From positions 1 to 37,733 of the forward strand of contig JAKACA010000014.1 of assembly GCA_021796455.1 (NCBI GenBank): a stretch of DNA of 37,733 nucleotides, given 5' to 3'. This DNA comes from Actinomycetes bacterium. Lineage in GTDB: Bacteria > Actinomycetota > Acidimicrobiia > Acidimicrobiales > Bog-793. A program made the position numbers and the translations under genes. The notes under the pieces were generated by a model. The model was given only the letters and a program-made list of their open reading frames with translations. It had not been told where the DNA came from and did not search any database. Below are positions 30,988 through 37,733 of the stretch, piece by piece; the stretch's first letter is position 1, and each line of letters starts with the position of its first letter.

Positions 30988-32444
30988 GGGGCGAGCATGC
31001 CTTCCAGGGGGCCCGCCCCGGCGGTCGCGCGGTCGGCGTCTTCTTGCTTCCCGTCGGTGCTTGCTGGCGCGGCGGCTGCTGAGCTCTTCCCGGCTCCGGC
31101 CGGGAGCCATCTTGAGCTCCCGGTGTCGCGCTGCGTTGCTCTCTTGGACTTGTGGGAGAACCTCTTCGAGCCGAGCGCTGCGACCACGGTCAGCACGACG
31201 AGCGTCATCCCGAGCGCTCGGAAGAGCGAGAGGTTGGCCGCGGAGCCGAGCCCGAGCAGCGACCCGGGAGGCGTGAGCCCCATGAAGAGCAGCACACCGA
31301 CCCAGGCGCTAACCCAGCGAGCTGGCGCACCTGTGACCACTGCCGTCATGGCCAGCGGCACGAGCGTCAACATGAAGTGGTTCTCCGAGAGAGTGCCCGC
31401 CAGGTACGTTCCCATGAGCAGCACGCTCGAAGTCGTGATGGTTCTCGTTGGTCCGTCGGCCATCTCCTGCCATGACCACCAGGCGCCAAGGGCCACGACC
31501 CCGACCGTCAGGACCCGCACGAGGATGGTGACAGCATGGGGTGCGCCCAGGCTCGCCATGACGTCCACCCAGGCCGAGTTCAAGAGAGCGCCGGTGCCGG
31601 TGCGGTCGAGCAGGCTCGGTAGCTTTGCAAAGACGGCCGTCGAATCTCGTACGACGACGAACGCCGCGATGTTAAGCACAGCAGGGATGGCCACCGCTAC
31701 CGCGAGCGCTCGCCACTTCCTTCCGAGAACGAACACGAGCAGTACCGCGACCAGCAGCGGCTTGATGGCCAGGGTGAGACCGATGGCAGCGCCTGCCAGC
31801 ACCCAGTGCTCTCGGGCGCTCAGCAGATAGAAGAGGGCAAGTGCCAGCGTGCAGACCACCGTGACGTTCTCGAGGCCAAGCTCAGCCACGAGCGGCTCGG
31901 CGAAGCGGAGCGCGAACACCACCACCGCCGCGGTGAAGCCCCACCACCTCATTCCGAGCACGGCCGCTGAGATCATGACGGCGGCCCACATCATCACTGC
32001 GGTGGCGGCAAGGCCGAGGAGTTGCACCTGGTGCAGCGAGAGCAGGGCGAGCGGCCGAAGTACGAGCAGCGCGCTCGGAGGGTAGAGATAGAGGCGGTGG
32101 TCGGTCGCGGCGATCGAGTACGGCTGGCCACCGCGGGCAAAGACGCGCTCAGCCCTGTACGAAGTGACGAGATCCCAGCCCAGATTGGTGTCAGTACGGG
32201 CCAGGCGAAGGCACACCAACGACCACGTCACCGCCGATGCTATCCACAGAGCGACGGTGGCCGTCACTGCCACGCCTTGGCGGGCCGGAGACGAGCTGCA
32301 GCGGTGCCACAGTCCGGTCACCGCCTCGGCGGAGCGCTTCGTGCTGCGTAAACGGCTCAGATTCGATCTCGGGCTTGCGGACGCGCCACAGCCATCGGCT
32401 TCGATGGTGCCGGGCATCGCCCAATGATACTCGGGGGTCTCCAC
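30984..32444 (-). CDS. AftC-like GT87 polyprenyl-phosphate glycosyltransferase (candidate arabinofuranosyltransferase)
   Basis: A 486-residue GT-C membrane protein (GT87/DUF2029). The first outer loop holds GWDLVTSYRAERVFARGGQP with Asp91 as a candidate catalytic residue, then LYLYPPSALLVLRPL. The segment IGLTLAIKPLLVAVLLVFVL and RKWRALAVAV lines up, from memory, with IGLTLVLKPLL and RQWRALVAAV of mycobacterial AftC, the alpha-1,3 branching arabinofuranosyltransferase that uses DPA. PimE and other GT87 mannosyltransferases share the fold, so the sugar is inferred. The tail of about 60 residues is low-complexity and charged. GTG 32444 is the likely start; ATG 32417 is an alternative. It begins the three-gene membrane operon. 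The DPA pathway 13 kb away would supply its donor. Confidence 0.75.
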   Translation of the reverse strand: METPEYHWAMPGTIEADGCGASASPRSNLSRLRSTKRSAEAVTGLWHRCSSSPARQGVAVTATVALWIASAVTWSLVCLRLARTDTNLGWDLVTSYRAERVFARGGQPYSIAATDHRLYLYPPSALLVLRPLALLSLHQVQLLGLAATAVMMWAAVMISAAVLGMRWWGFTAAVVVFALRFAEPLVAELGLENVTVVCTLALALFYLLSAREHWVLAGAAIGLTLAIKPLLVAVLLVFVLGRKWRALAVAVAIPAVLNIAAFVVVRDSTAVFAKLPSLLDRTGTGALLNSAWVDVMASLGAPHAVTILVRVLTVGVVALGAWWSWQEMADGPTRTITTSSVLLMGTYLAGTLSENHFMLTLVPLAMTAVVTGAPARWVSAWVGVLLFMGLTPPGSLLGLGSAANLSLFRALGMTLVVLTVVAALGSKRFSHKSKRATQRDTGSSRWLPAGAGKSSAAAAPASTDGKQEDADRATAGAGPLEGMLAP

Positions 32445-32495
32445 GATGCTCGGCAGCCACTCATGGATCGGGTGGTTGCGCTGAAAGCCCTGAGA

Positions 32496-33716
32496 TCAGC
32501 GCGTCGGCACCCTCAACCAGGTCGGGCTGAGCTCTGCCAGGTCCTGGCACCCAAGCAGGATCATGTCCCGCGTGATCTCACTTTGGAAGAGGTCCAAGAT
32601 GTGCTCTACCCCAAGCTGTCCTGCTGTGGCAAGGCCGTAGAGGAACGGGCGACCGATGAAGACCGCTCGCGCTCCGAGCGCGACGGCCTTCAGAACGTGG
32701 GTGCCACGCCTCACACCCCCGTCGAGCATCACCTCGGCCGAGTCACCGACGGCGTCGGCGACCTCGGGTAGGACGCTGAGGGTCGCCGGCGCGCCGTCAA
32801 GCTGGCGACCGCCGTGGTTCGAGATGATGACAGCGTCTGCTCCTAGGTCGACCGAGATGCGGGCGTCGTCGCCTCTGAGCACCCCCTTGACGACGAGCTT
32901 GCCTGACCAGCGTGCCTTGAGGTGCTCGACGTCGGCCCATGTGAAGGGCGAGGAGACCATCCTCAGCACCCCATGACCCTGCGTTCGTGGTCCGTCGGGG
33001 ACGCTGCGGCCGCTCAGCTTTAGCCATTGGCCCGCCACAGCGGAGCGAGCCGCAGACAAGAGGGGCGTGTCTTGAGCGCTACGCAAAGTGCTCACGCCGT
33101 GGCGAGCCATCCGGTATGTCCACAGTGGACGGGCAAGCACCTGTGGACCGAGGTGGATGGCGTTGTGCGCGTCCAGACGCAGAGGTGGCGTGACGCCGTG
33201 ACGCCGGTCTCGTTCCCGATTGCCCAGTGTAGGAGTGTCCATCGTCACGACGAGAACGCTGACGCCAGCAGCCTCAGCGCGTGCCAGCAGCTTGTCGGCC
33301 TCCGAGCGGCTGCCACCGGCATAGAGCTGGAACCATACCGAGCCCGGTGCTGCCGGCGCGACCTGCTCGACGGGAGAACCGGCGACAGTGCTGAGCACAC
33401 AGATCGTCCCCCGGCTGGCGGCTGCCCGGGCAGCTCCAACGGCACCATCTCGGTGCATGACTTCTGCCAGGCCAGTAGGCGCCAGGAGGAGCGGCATGGA
33501 GAGCTTGGCTCCGAGCACCGTGGTGGTCATATCCGGCTCTCGGACGTCGAGCCCCACCCGAGGGCGGAACACCACTTCGTCGAAGGCCACCGTGTTGGCG
33601 CGCATCGTGGCCTCGTCGTCGGCAGCGCCGTCGATGTAGTCGAACAGAACGCCGGGGATGGTCCGCTTGGCGATCTTGCGGGCATCCGCGACGTTGGCGA
33701 TGCGCTCAAGTCTCAT
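32496..33716 (-). CDS. FMN-dependent alpha-hydroxy-acid oxidase/dehydrogenase (LldD/GOX family)
   Basis: A 406-residue TIM-barrel flavoenzyme oxidising alpha-hydroxy acids such as L-lactate, glycolate or mandelate. N-terminal RRTIP-like AKRTIPGVLFDYIDGAADDE, substrate-side LLLAPTGLAEVMHRDGAVGA, FQLYAG, VVTMDTP, the catalytic His in IISNHGGRQLDGAPATLSVL and the FMN-phosphate loops LDGGVRRGTHVLKA and FIGRPFLYGL. It is closer to L-lactate dehydrogenase (LldD) than to the mycofactocin enzyme MftD. ATG 33716. It follows DUF6295 after 36 bp on the same strand. Confidence 0.88.
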   Translation of the reverse strand: MRLERIANVADARKIAKRTIPGVLFDYIDGAADDEATMRANTVAFDEVVFRPRVGLDVREPDMTTTVLGAKLSMPLLLAPTGLAEVMHRDGAVGAARAAASRGTICVLSTVAGSPVEQVAPAAPGSVWFQLYAGGSRSEADKLLARAEAAGVSVLVVTMDTPTLGNRERDRRHGVTPPLRLDAHNAIHLGPQVLARPLWTYRMARHGVSTLRSAQDTPLLSAARSAVAGQWLKLSGRSVPDGPRTQGHGVLRMVSSPFTWADVEHLKARWSGKLVVKGVLRGDDARISVDLGADAVIISNHGGRQLDGAPATLSVLPEVADAVGDSAEVMLDGGVRRGTHVLKAVALGARAVFIGRPFLYGLATAGQLGVEHILDLFQSEITRDMILLGCQDLAELSPTWLRVPTR

Positions 33717-33752
33717 CTGCCTGGTCCTGTCCTTGGCGCCGGTGGGACGGGG

Positions 33753-34055
33753 TCAGCTGCGCGGCCGTGGGTGGCAGTCCTCATATGAGCCTGAGGGCGC
33801 GGCCGCGGTTCCCGCGGCAGCAAGAGCTTCCTCGATGCAGCGAAGCAGAGCACGGGCCGAGTCTGCGGTGAGCTCGACGGCGACTCGTGCCGAAGGACCC
33901 TCGTTCTCGTTCAGAAAGTCGATGTTCAAGGTGTGCTCGGCGCTCGAATGGTACGGGTGGTCGAAGTAGGCCATGGCGGAGGTGAGGCTGAACCAACCGC
34001 TCGCGCCTTTGCCGCTTCCTTCGAGCGCGGTGGCTGAGGTGAGGTAGGAGCACAT
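33753..34055 (-). CDS. DUF6295-type small protein
   Basis: A 100-residue protein. It starts MCSYLTSATALEGSGKGASG, continues with WFSLTSAMAYFDHPYHSSAE and HTLNIDFLNENEGPSARVAV, and ends in a helix with ELTADSARALLRCIEEAL. I recognise this as the DUF6295 family, whose conserved core is 'GSGKGxxGWFxLxxAxVYFDHPxHxxxEHTLNIDF'. Function unknown; the His and Asp residues of DHPYH and EHTLNIDF could bind a metal or a small ligand. It begins 9 bp after the dienelactone hydrolase stop, so the two are almost certainly cotranscribed. The last 15 residues are Pro/Arg-rich and variable. Confidence 0.75.
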   Translation of the reverse strand: MCSYLTSATALEGSGKGASGWFSLTSAMAYFDHPYHSSAEHTLNIDFLNENEGPSARVAVELTADSARALLRCIEEALAAAGTAAAPSGSYEDCHPRPRS

Positions 34056-34064
34056 GTGACTGGC

Positions 34065-34802
34065 TCAGGCGGCGAGGTGCCGGCCGAAGAAAGCAAAGAT
34101 GCGCTGCCAGCCGTCCGCGGCGGCTGCGGGCCGGAACGAGTCTCTGGTGGTATTGAAGAACGCATGTCCGGCGCCCTCATAGCGGTGGAACTCGTAGGGC
34201 TTGGCGAGCCGCTTGAGCTCGTTCTCGAGCTCGTCGACCTCCTCGGGGGAAGGATGCTGGTCGTCCAGCCCGAAGAGCCCTAGCAGCGGACAGTGGAGGT
34301 TCTCGGCGAGATGCAGGATCGGCCTCATGTTCATGCCCTCAGGCGGCGTGCCCACTACGAAGGCCCCGTAGCAGTCGACGGCGGCGTCGAGCTCGAGCGA
34401 GCAGGCAGATAGGAAAGCCTGGCGACCCCCCGAGCAGTAGCCGATGACGCCAATTTTCCCGTTCGAGTCGCTGAGCGAGCGCAGGTAGGCAGCTGCGCCC
34501 GCTACATCTCCGACCAGCCGATCGTCGGGAACGCCGCCCGCTGCCCGGCTCGCGGCTGCGGCGTCGTCCGGGGAGGCGCCTGGCGCATCGCGGAAGTGGA
34601 GGTTCGGGAGTATTGCCGAGTAGCCATGGGCTGCGAAGCGGTTCGCGATCTCGGTCGTCGCCTCGTCCCATCCGGGCATGTGGTGGATTACTACAACTCC
34701 GGGAAATGGTCCACTGCCGTGTGGCCTCGCGACATAGGCATTTATCTCGTCGCCGCCGTGGCCGGCGATGACGGTCTCTTCGGCGGTGAGGCCAGAGTAC
34801 AT
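34065..34802 (-). CDS. Dienelactone hydrolase family protein
   Basis: A 245-residue alpha/beta hydrolase. The nucleophile is Cys in GVIGYCSGGRQAFLSA (the G-x-C-x-G elbow of dienelactone hydrolases), with Asp in LFGLDDQHP and His in GAGHAFFN completing the triad; PFPGVVVIHHMPGWDEATTE is the oxyanion side. I chose ATG 34802, 4 nt after GGAGGG; upstream in-frame ATGs have no such site. It hydrolyses small lactones or esters; the true substrate is unknown. It precedes DUF6295 and the hydroxy-acid oxidase and follows the dimethylglycine-dehydrogenase-like gene by 132 bp. Confidence 0.88.
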   Translation of the reverse strand: MYSGLTAEETVIAGHGGDEINAYVARPHGSGPFPGVVVIHHMPGWDEATTEIANRFAAHGYSAILPNLHFRDAPGASPDDAAAASRAAGGVPDDRLVGDVAGAAAYLRSLSDSNGKIGVIGYCSGGRQAFLSACSLELDAAVDCYGAFVVGTPPEGMNMRPILHLAENLHCPLLGLFGLDDQHPSPEEVDELENELKRLAKPYEFHRYEGAGHAFFNTTRDSFRPAAAADGWQRIFAFFGRHLAA

Positions 34803-34934
34803 GAGCCCTCCCATGGATCTAGATAGGTGCACATCTGAGCGTGGCCAGGCACCAGCGCCAGCTGGCCCGTTGGCTCCTTGGTGTCGAGATGCTAGTGGCT
34901 CCGGGGAGCTGGGGCCCTTGCAATCGGGGACATC

Positions 34935-37361
34935 TCAAGCTCTAATTCGAGCGTTTCCGGGGTCGAAGAGCGGCTCGGTTGCGACTTCGCCTCCGATCCA
35001 ATCGCCGAAGAGGTTGACTTCGACGCGTTGGCCGGCCGAGGCCATCTCCACCGGAATATAGGCGTAGGCGATCGACCGTCCGATGCTGTAGCCAAAGCCC
35101 CCGCTCGTGACGCGCCCTTGGGTGTGGCCGGCGATGCGTACCGGCTCTTCGCCGAGGACGACCGAGCGGGGGTCGTCGAGCACCAGGCAGGCGAGCAGCC
35201 GGTCGGGCGACCTCGCTGCTTCGAGGGCCCTCTTGCCGATGAAGTCGCCTTTGTCCATTGCGACGGCGAAGCTGAGACCTGCCTCGACGGGCGTGTCCAC
35301 AGGAGTGATGTCGGAGCCCCAGACGCGGTAGCCCTTCTCGAGCCTGAGTGAGTCGATCGCCCTGTACCCGGCTGCGACGATCCCGTGCGGGCCGCCGGCC
35401 TCGAACAGCGTGTCCCAAAGGCGCGCACCGTATTCAACCGGGCAGTAGAGCTCCCAGCCCAGCTCACCGACAAAGGTGACCCGCACGGCCAGGCAGGGGA
35501 CCGGCCCAACGTTGAGCTCGGCGGCACTCAAGTATCTGAAGGCGTCGCTCGATATGTCGGACTCGGTGAGTGGTGCCAGGATGTCGCGTGCCAGTGGTCC
35601 CCACAGGCATACGCACGCGTAGCGCGACGTGACGTCCTCGATCAGGGCCGAACCGTCGCCGGGGAGGTTGGCCTCGATCCAGGCCCTGTCATGGCTCCCC
35701 GTCGCCGTCCCGGTGACGAGACGAAAACGCTCCGCGTCCAGGCGCGTGACCGTGAGATCGCACTCTATTCCCCCGCGTTCGTTGAGCATCTGGGTATAGA
35801 TGACGCGGCCGGGCGGTCTGTCTATACGGTTCGCGCAGATGCGTTCCAGCGCCGCGAGCGCGCCGGGTCCGAAGACTTCCATCTTCGCGAACGAAGTCTG
35901 ATCGAACAGCGCGGCGCGCTCTCGGCACGCTCGGTGCTCTGCTCCCACGGCAGGCGACCATTCACGTCCGGCCCAGCCTCTCGGGCGGAGGCCCTCGTCA
36001 CCGTCGTTCTCGTTGCAGGTGAACCAGTTTGCACGTTCCCACCCGGACTTTTCGCCAAAAGCTGCGCCTAGGCTTGACAAGCGAGGATAGATCGGCGAGA
36101 GCTTGAGCGGCCGTCCCGCCGAACGCTCGTGCCCGGGGTATACGACGTCGTAGTAGGTCGCATAGACCTCGGTGGTGCGCTCCAGGGTATAGGCCCTCGA
36201 TCTGTACTGGTCACCGAATCGCCTCGAGTCCATGTGCCAGGCGTCGAGGCCGGGCTGGCCCGTAGCTATCCATTGCGCGACCAATCGCCCCATCCCCCCC
36301 GAGCCGGCGATGCCGTGCGCGCAGAAACCCGCGGCTACCCAGAGCCCGCCTACCGCCGACTCGCCGAGGATGAACTCGCCATCAGGGGTGAAGGCCTCCG
36401 GGCCGTTCACGAGCTTGACGATCTCGGCCTCCGAGAGCAGGGGTATCCGCCGGCAGGCGTTCTCGTAGAGAGGTGCGAAGCGGTCCCAGTCACCATCTAG
36501 GAGTCTGTTGTTGAAATCTCTCGGGATCCCTCCTAGCCCCCAGGGCACCGGATCGCGCTCGTAGCCGCCAGCGACAAGGCCGCCGCTCTCGCCGCGGAAG
36601 TACACGAGCAGGGAGGGGTCGCGAAGAGTAGGCATGCTCGTGGGGAGCCCGCTCGGCTTCGTGATCGCGTACTGGTGTGCCATCGCTACAAGTGGCACGT
36701 GGATTCCCGCGAGGGCTCCGATCTCGTGCGCGTAGATGCCGCCGGCGTTGACGACGACGTCGGTGAGTAGCTTCGAGCGACTGCCGTCGTGCTCGATCTC
36801 CACCCCGGTCACTCGCCCAGAAGAGACATCTATGGCGGTCACGACAGTCTCGGTCCGTATCTCGGCTCCCAACAGGCGCGCTCCCTTGGCGAGCGCAAGC
36901 GTCAGCTGGCTCGGGTCGAGATAGCCGTCGCTTGGCAGGAACGCCGCCCCCAGCACGCCTTTGGTGTCGAGAGGGGGGAACAGCTCGGCTGCCGCTGGCG
37001 GGGAGATGAGCTCGAGAGGAAGCCCGAAGGTCTCGGCCCAGGCCGCTTGGCGCCTTAGCTCCTCCATCCGCTCAGGCGAAGAAGCGAGCCTGAGAGACCC
37101 TACCTCGCGCCAGCCGGTCTCGAGATCCACCTCGGCGCCCAGCTCCCGGTATAGCTCGACGGAGTTCATCATCATGGTCGTGAGCGCCTTCGACGAGCGG
37201 AGCTGGCCCACGAGGCCGGCGGAATGGAACGTCGAGCCGCTTGTCAGCTGTGCTCGCTCGAGCAGCACGATGTCATGCCAACCAAGCCGTGCAAGCCAGT
37301 ACGCGATGGAGCAGCCCCCCACGCCGCCACCGATGATGACTGCTCGCACCCTTTCCGGCAT
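34935..37361 (-). CDS. Dimethylglycine/sarcosine-dehydrogenase-like FAD-GcvT fusion protein
   Basis: An 808-residue enzyme oxidising N-methyl groups of glycine derivatives, with the formaldehyde unit passed to tetrahydrofolate. The N-terminal FAD domain has VIIGGGVGGCSIAYWLARLG and STFHSAGLVGQLRSS; His46 is in the place where dimethylglycine and sarcosine dehydrogenases attach FAD covalently. The DAO domain ends AAGFCAHGIAGSGGMGRLVA. The C-terminal about 370 residues are a GcvT folate-binding module with RAALFDQTSFAKMEVFGPGA, GWELYCPVEY and RVTSGGFGYSIGRSIAYAYI. ATG 37361 follows AAGGAGG by 5 nt. It is divergent from a GntR regulator, and likely controlled by it. Related family members act on other amines, so the substrate is inferred. 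Confidence 0.88.
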   Translation of the reverse strand: MPERVRAVIIGGGVGGCSIAYWLARLGWHDIVLLERAQLTSGSTFHSAGLVGQLRSSKALTTMMMNSVELYRELGAEVDLETGWREVGSLRLASSPERMEELRRQAAWAETFGLPLELISPPAAAELFPPLDTKGVLGAAFLPSDGYLDPSQLTLALAKGARLLGAEIRTETVVTAIDVSSGRVTGVEIEHDGSRSKLLTDVVVNAGGIYAHEIGALAGIHVPLVAMAHQYAITKPSGLPTSMPTLRDPSLLVYFRGESGGLVAGGYERDPVPWGLGGIPRDFNNRLLDGDWDRFAPLYENACRRIPLLSEAEIVKLVNGPEAFTPDGEFILGESAVGGLWVAAGFCAHGIAGSGGMGRLVAQWIATGQPGLDAWHMDSRRFGDQYRSRAYTLERTTEVYATYYDVVYPGHERSAGRPLKLSPIYPRLSSLGAAFGEKSGWERANWFTCNENDGDEGLRPRGWAGREWSPAVGAEHRACRERAALFDQTSFAKMEVFGPGALAALERICANRIDRPPGRVIYTQMLNERGGIECDLTVTRLDAERFRLVTGTATGSHDRAWIEANLPGDGSALIEDVTSRYACVCLWGPLARDILAPLTESDISSDAFRYLSAAELNVGPVPCLAVRVTFVGELGWELYCPVEYGARLWDTLFEAGGPHGIVAAGYRAIDSLRLEKGYRVWGSDITPVDTPVEAGLSFAVAMDKGDFIGKRALEAARSPDRLLACLVLDDPRSVVLGEEPVRIAGHTQGRVTSGGFGYSIGRSIAYAYIPVEMASAGQRVEVNLFGDWIGGEVATEPLFDPGNARIRA

Positions 37362-37404
37362 CCTGGCCTCCTTCTAGTGGACCTTCGTGATGGCACCCGA
37401 CAGT

Positions 37405-37412
37405 GTGTCAGC
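37405..37412. promoter_or_regulatory. GTGTCAGC half-site in the DMGDH-GntR intergenic region
   Basis: GTGTCAGC occurs here between the divergent genes. The same 8-mer forms a perfect inverted repeat with a 2-nt spacer at 37669-37686 inside the GntR gene. GntR proteins usually bind palindromes near their own gene, so these are candidate sites. The coding copy lies where LGVSRLTLR is encoded, a conserved helix of the family, so coincidence is possible. Confidence 0.25.
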
Positions 37413-37517
37413 AATACTCGCGGGTTCTGCGCGCCGTGGGACGGCCGGGATGGCTAGATTTCGGGTCGATCGCTCGGCACGGGCCGGGCTGCCGCCATGG
37501 CTACGAGAGGGAAGCCG

Positions 37518-37733
37518 ATGTCGCAGACGGTTGAGGGCACGGCGCTCGAAGCACGAGGCGGCCCGATCTATGCTCGGATCGCAGCCGCGATCGGGACCGG
37601 GATCGAGAACGGCAAGTACCCGCCCGGCCACCGCTTCCCACCTGAGCCGGAGCTTGCCGCGATCCTTGGTGTCAGCAGGCTGACACTCCGCCAGGCGCTC
37701 GCGGTGCTCGAGCGCCGCGGGCTCATCGACCGG
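37518..37733 (+). CDS. GntR-family transcriptional regulator (5' end only)
   Basis: The first 72 codons of a gene cut by the window end. The winged helix-turn-helix is complete enough to recognise: GGPIYARIAAAIGTGIENGK, YPPGHRFPPEPELAAILGVS and RLTLRQALAVLERRGLIDR. I chose ATG 37518, with GAGAGGG about 7 nt upstream; ATG 37497 is in frame but lacks a ribosome site. The effector domain is outside the window, so the subfamily (FadR, HutC and so on) is unknown, though the start 'GGPIYARIAAAI' resembles HutC/PhnF-type proteins. Divergent to the dimethylglycine-dehydrogenase-like gene, it probably controls that operon. Confidence 0.88.
   Translation, partial: MSQTVEGTALEARGGPIYARIAAAIGTGIENGKYPPGHRFPPEPELAAILGVSRLTLRQALAVLERRGLIDR

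Overview
The window is 37.7 kb of GC-rich DNA with actinobacterial gene content: a decaprenylphosphoryl-arabinose (DPA) pathway, an AftC-like GT-C protein, a DosS-like kinase and an Acg-type nitroreductase. It carries no rRNA, tRNA or marker protein, so placement below phylum is inference; a deep actinobacterial lineage such as Acidimicrobiia is plausible. Genes are densely packed, with many 4-bp start/stop overlaps, GTG/TTG starts and good Shine-Dalgarno sites. I see no insertion sequence, phage module, CRISPR array or tRNA.

Layout. 1-237: 5' end of a minus-strand FAD oxidoreductase. 577-1106: toxin-first toxin-antitoxin pair. 1107-2933: gene-poor stretch with a decayed Phd/RelE-type pair, short repeats and an AT-rich island. 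2934-8641: cluster resembling the mycobacterial dormancy (DosR) regulon in content: a single-GAF DosS-like kinase that keeps the haem-ligand positions, a small SRPBCC-like protein, an Acg-type nitroreductase, a zinc alcohol dehydrogenase, two universal stress proteins and an Hsp20. 8971-10686: L,D-transpeptidase. 10729-12823: OmpR-type response regulator and histidine kinase, divergent from 12989-15666, a flavin electron-transfer module of ferric-reductase-like protein, exported FMN-binding protein and ApbE flavin transferase.

15770-18890: UbiA-type DPPR synthase, DprE1 and DprE2, which together make DPA, the arabinose donor for cell-wall arabinan. 19052-21749: phosphodiester glycosidase, SRPBCC protein and a YgjP-like metallopeptidase. 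22020-23504: DEAD-box helicase fused in frame to a cold-shock domain that also has its own internal ribosome-binding site and ATG. 23596-26217: large GH63-like glycosidase. 26195-32444: minus-strand operon of three polytopic membrane proteins, the first an AftC-like GT87 arabinosyltransferase candidate. 32496-37361: minus-strand metabolic genes (FMN alpha-hydroxy-acid oxidase, DUF6295, dienelactone hydrolase, dimethylglycine/sarcosine dehydrogenase-like FAD-GcvT protein), divergent from a GntR regulator cut by the window end.

Two themes recur. One is redox and oxygen stress: haem kinase, nitroreductase, stress proteins, flavin electron transfer. The other is the envelope: L,D-transpeptidase, DPA synthesis, AftC-like transferase, phosphodiester glycosidase. 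Functions are read from motifs and remembered family sequences; no database search was run.
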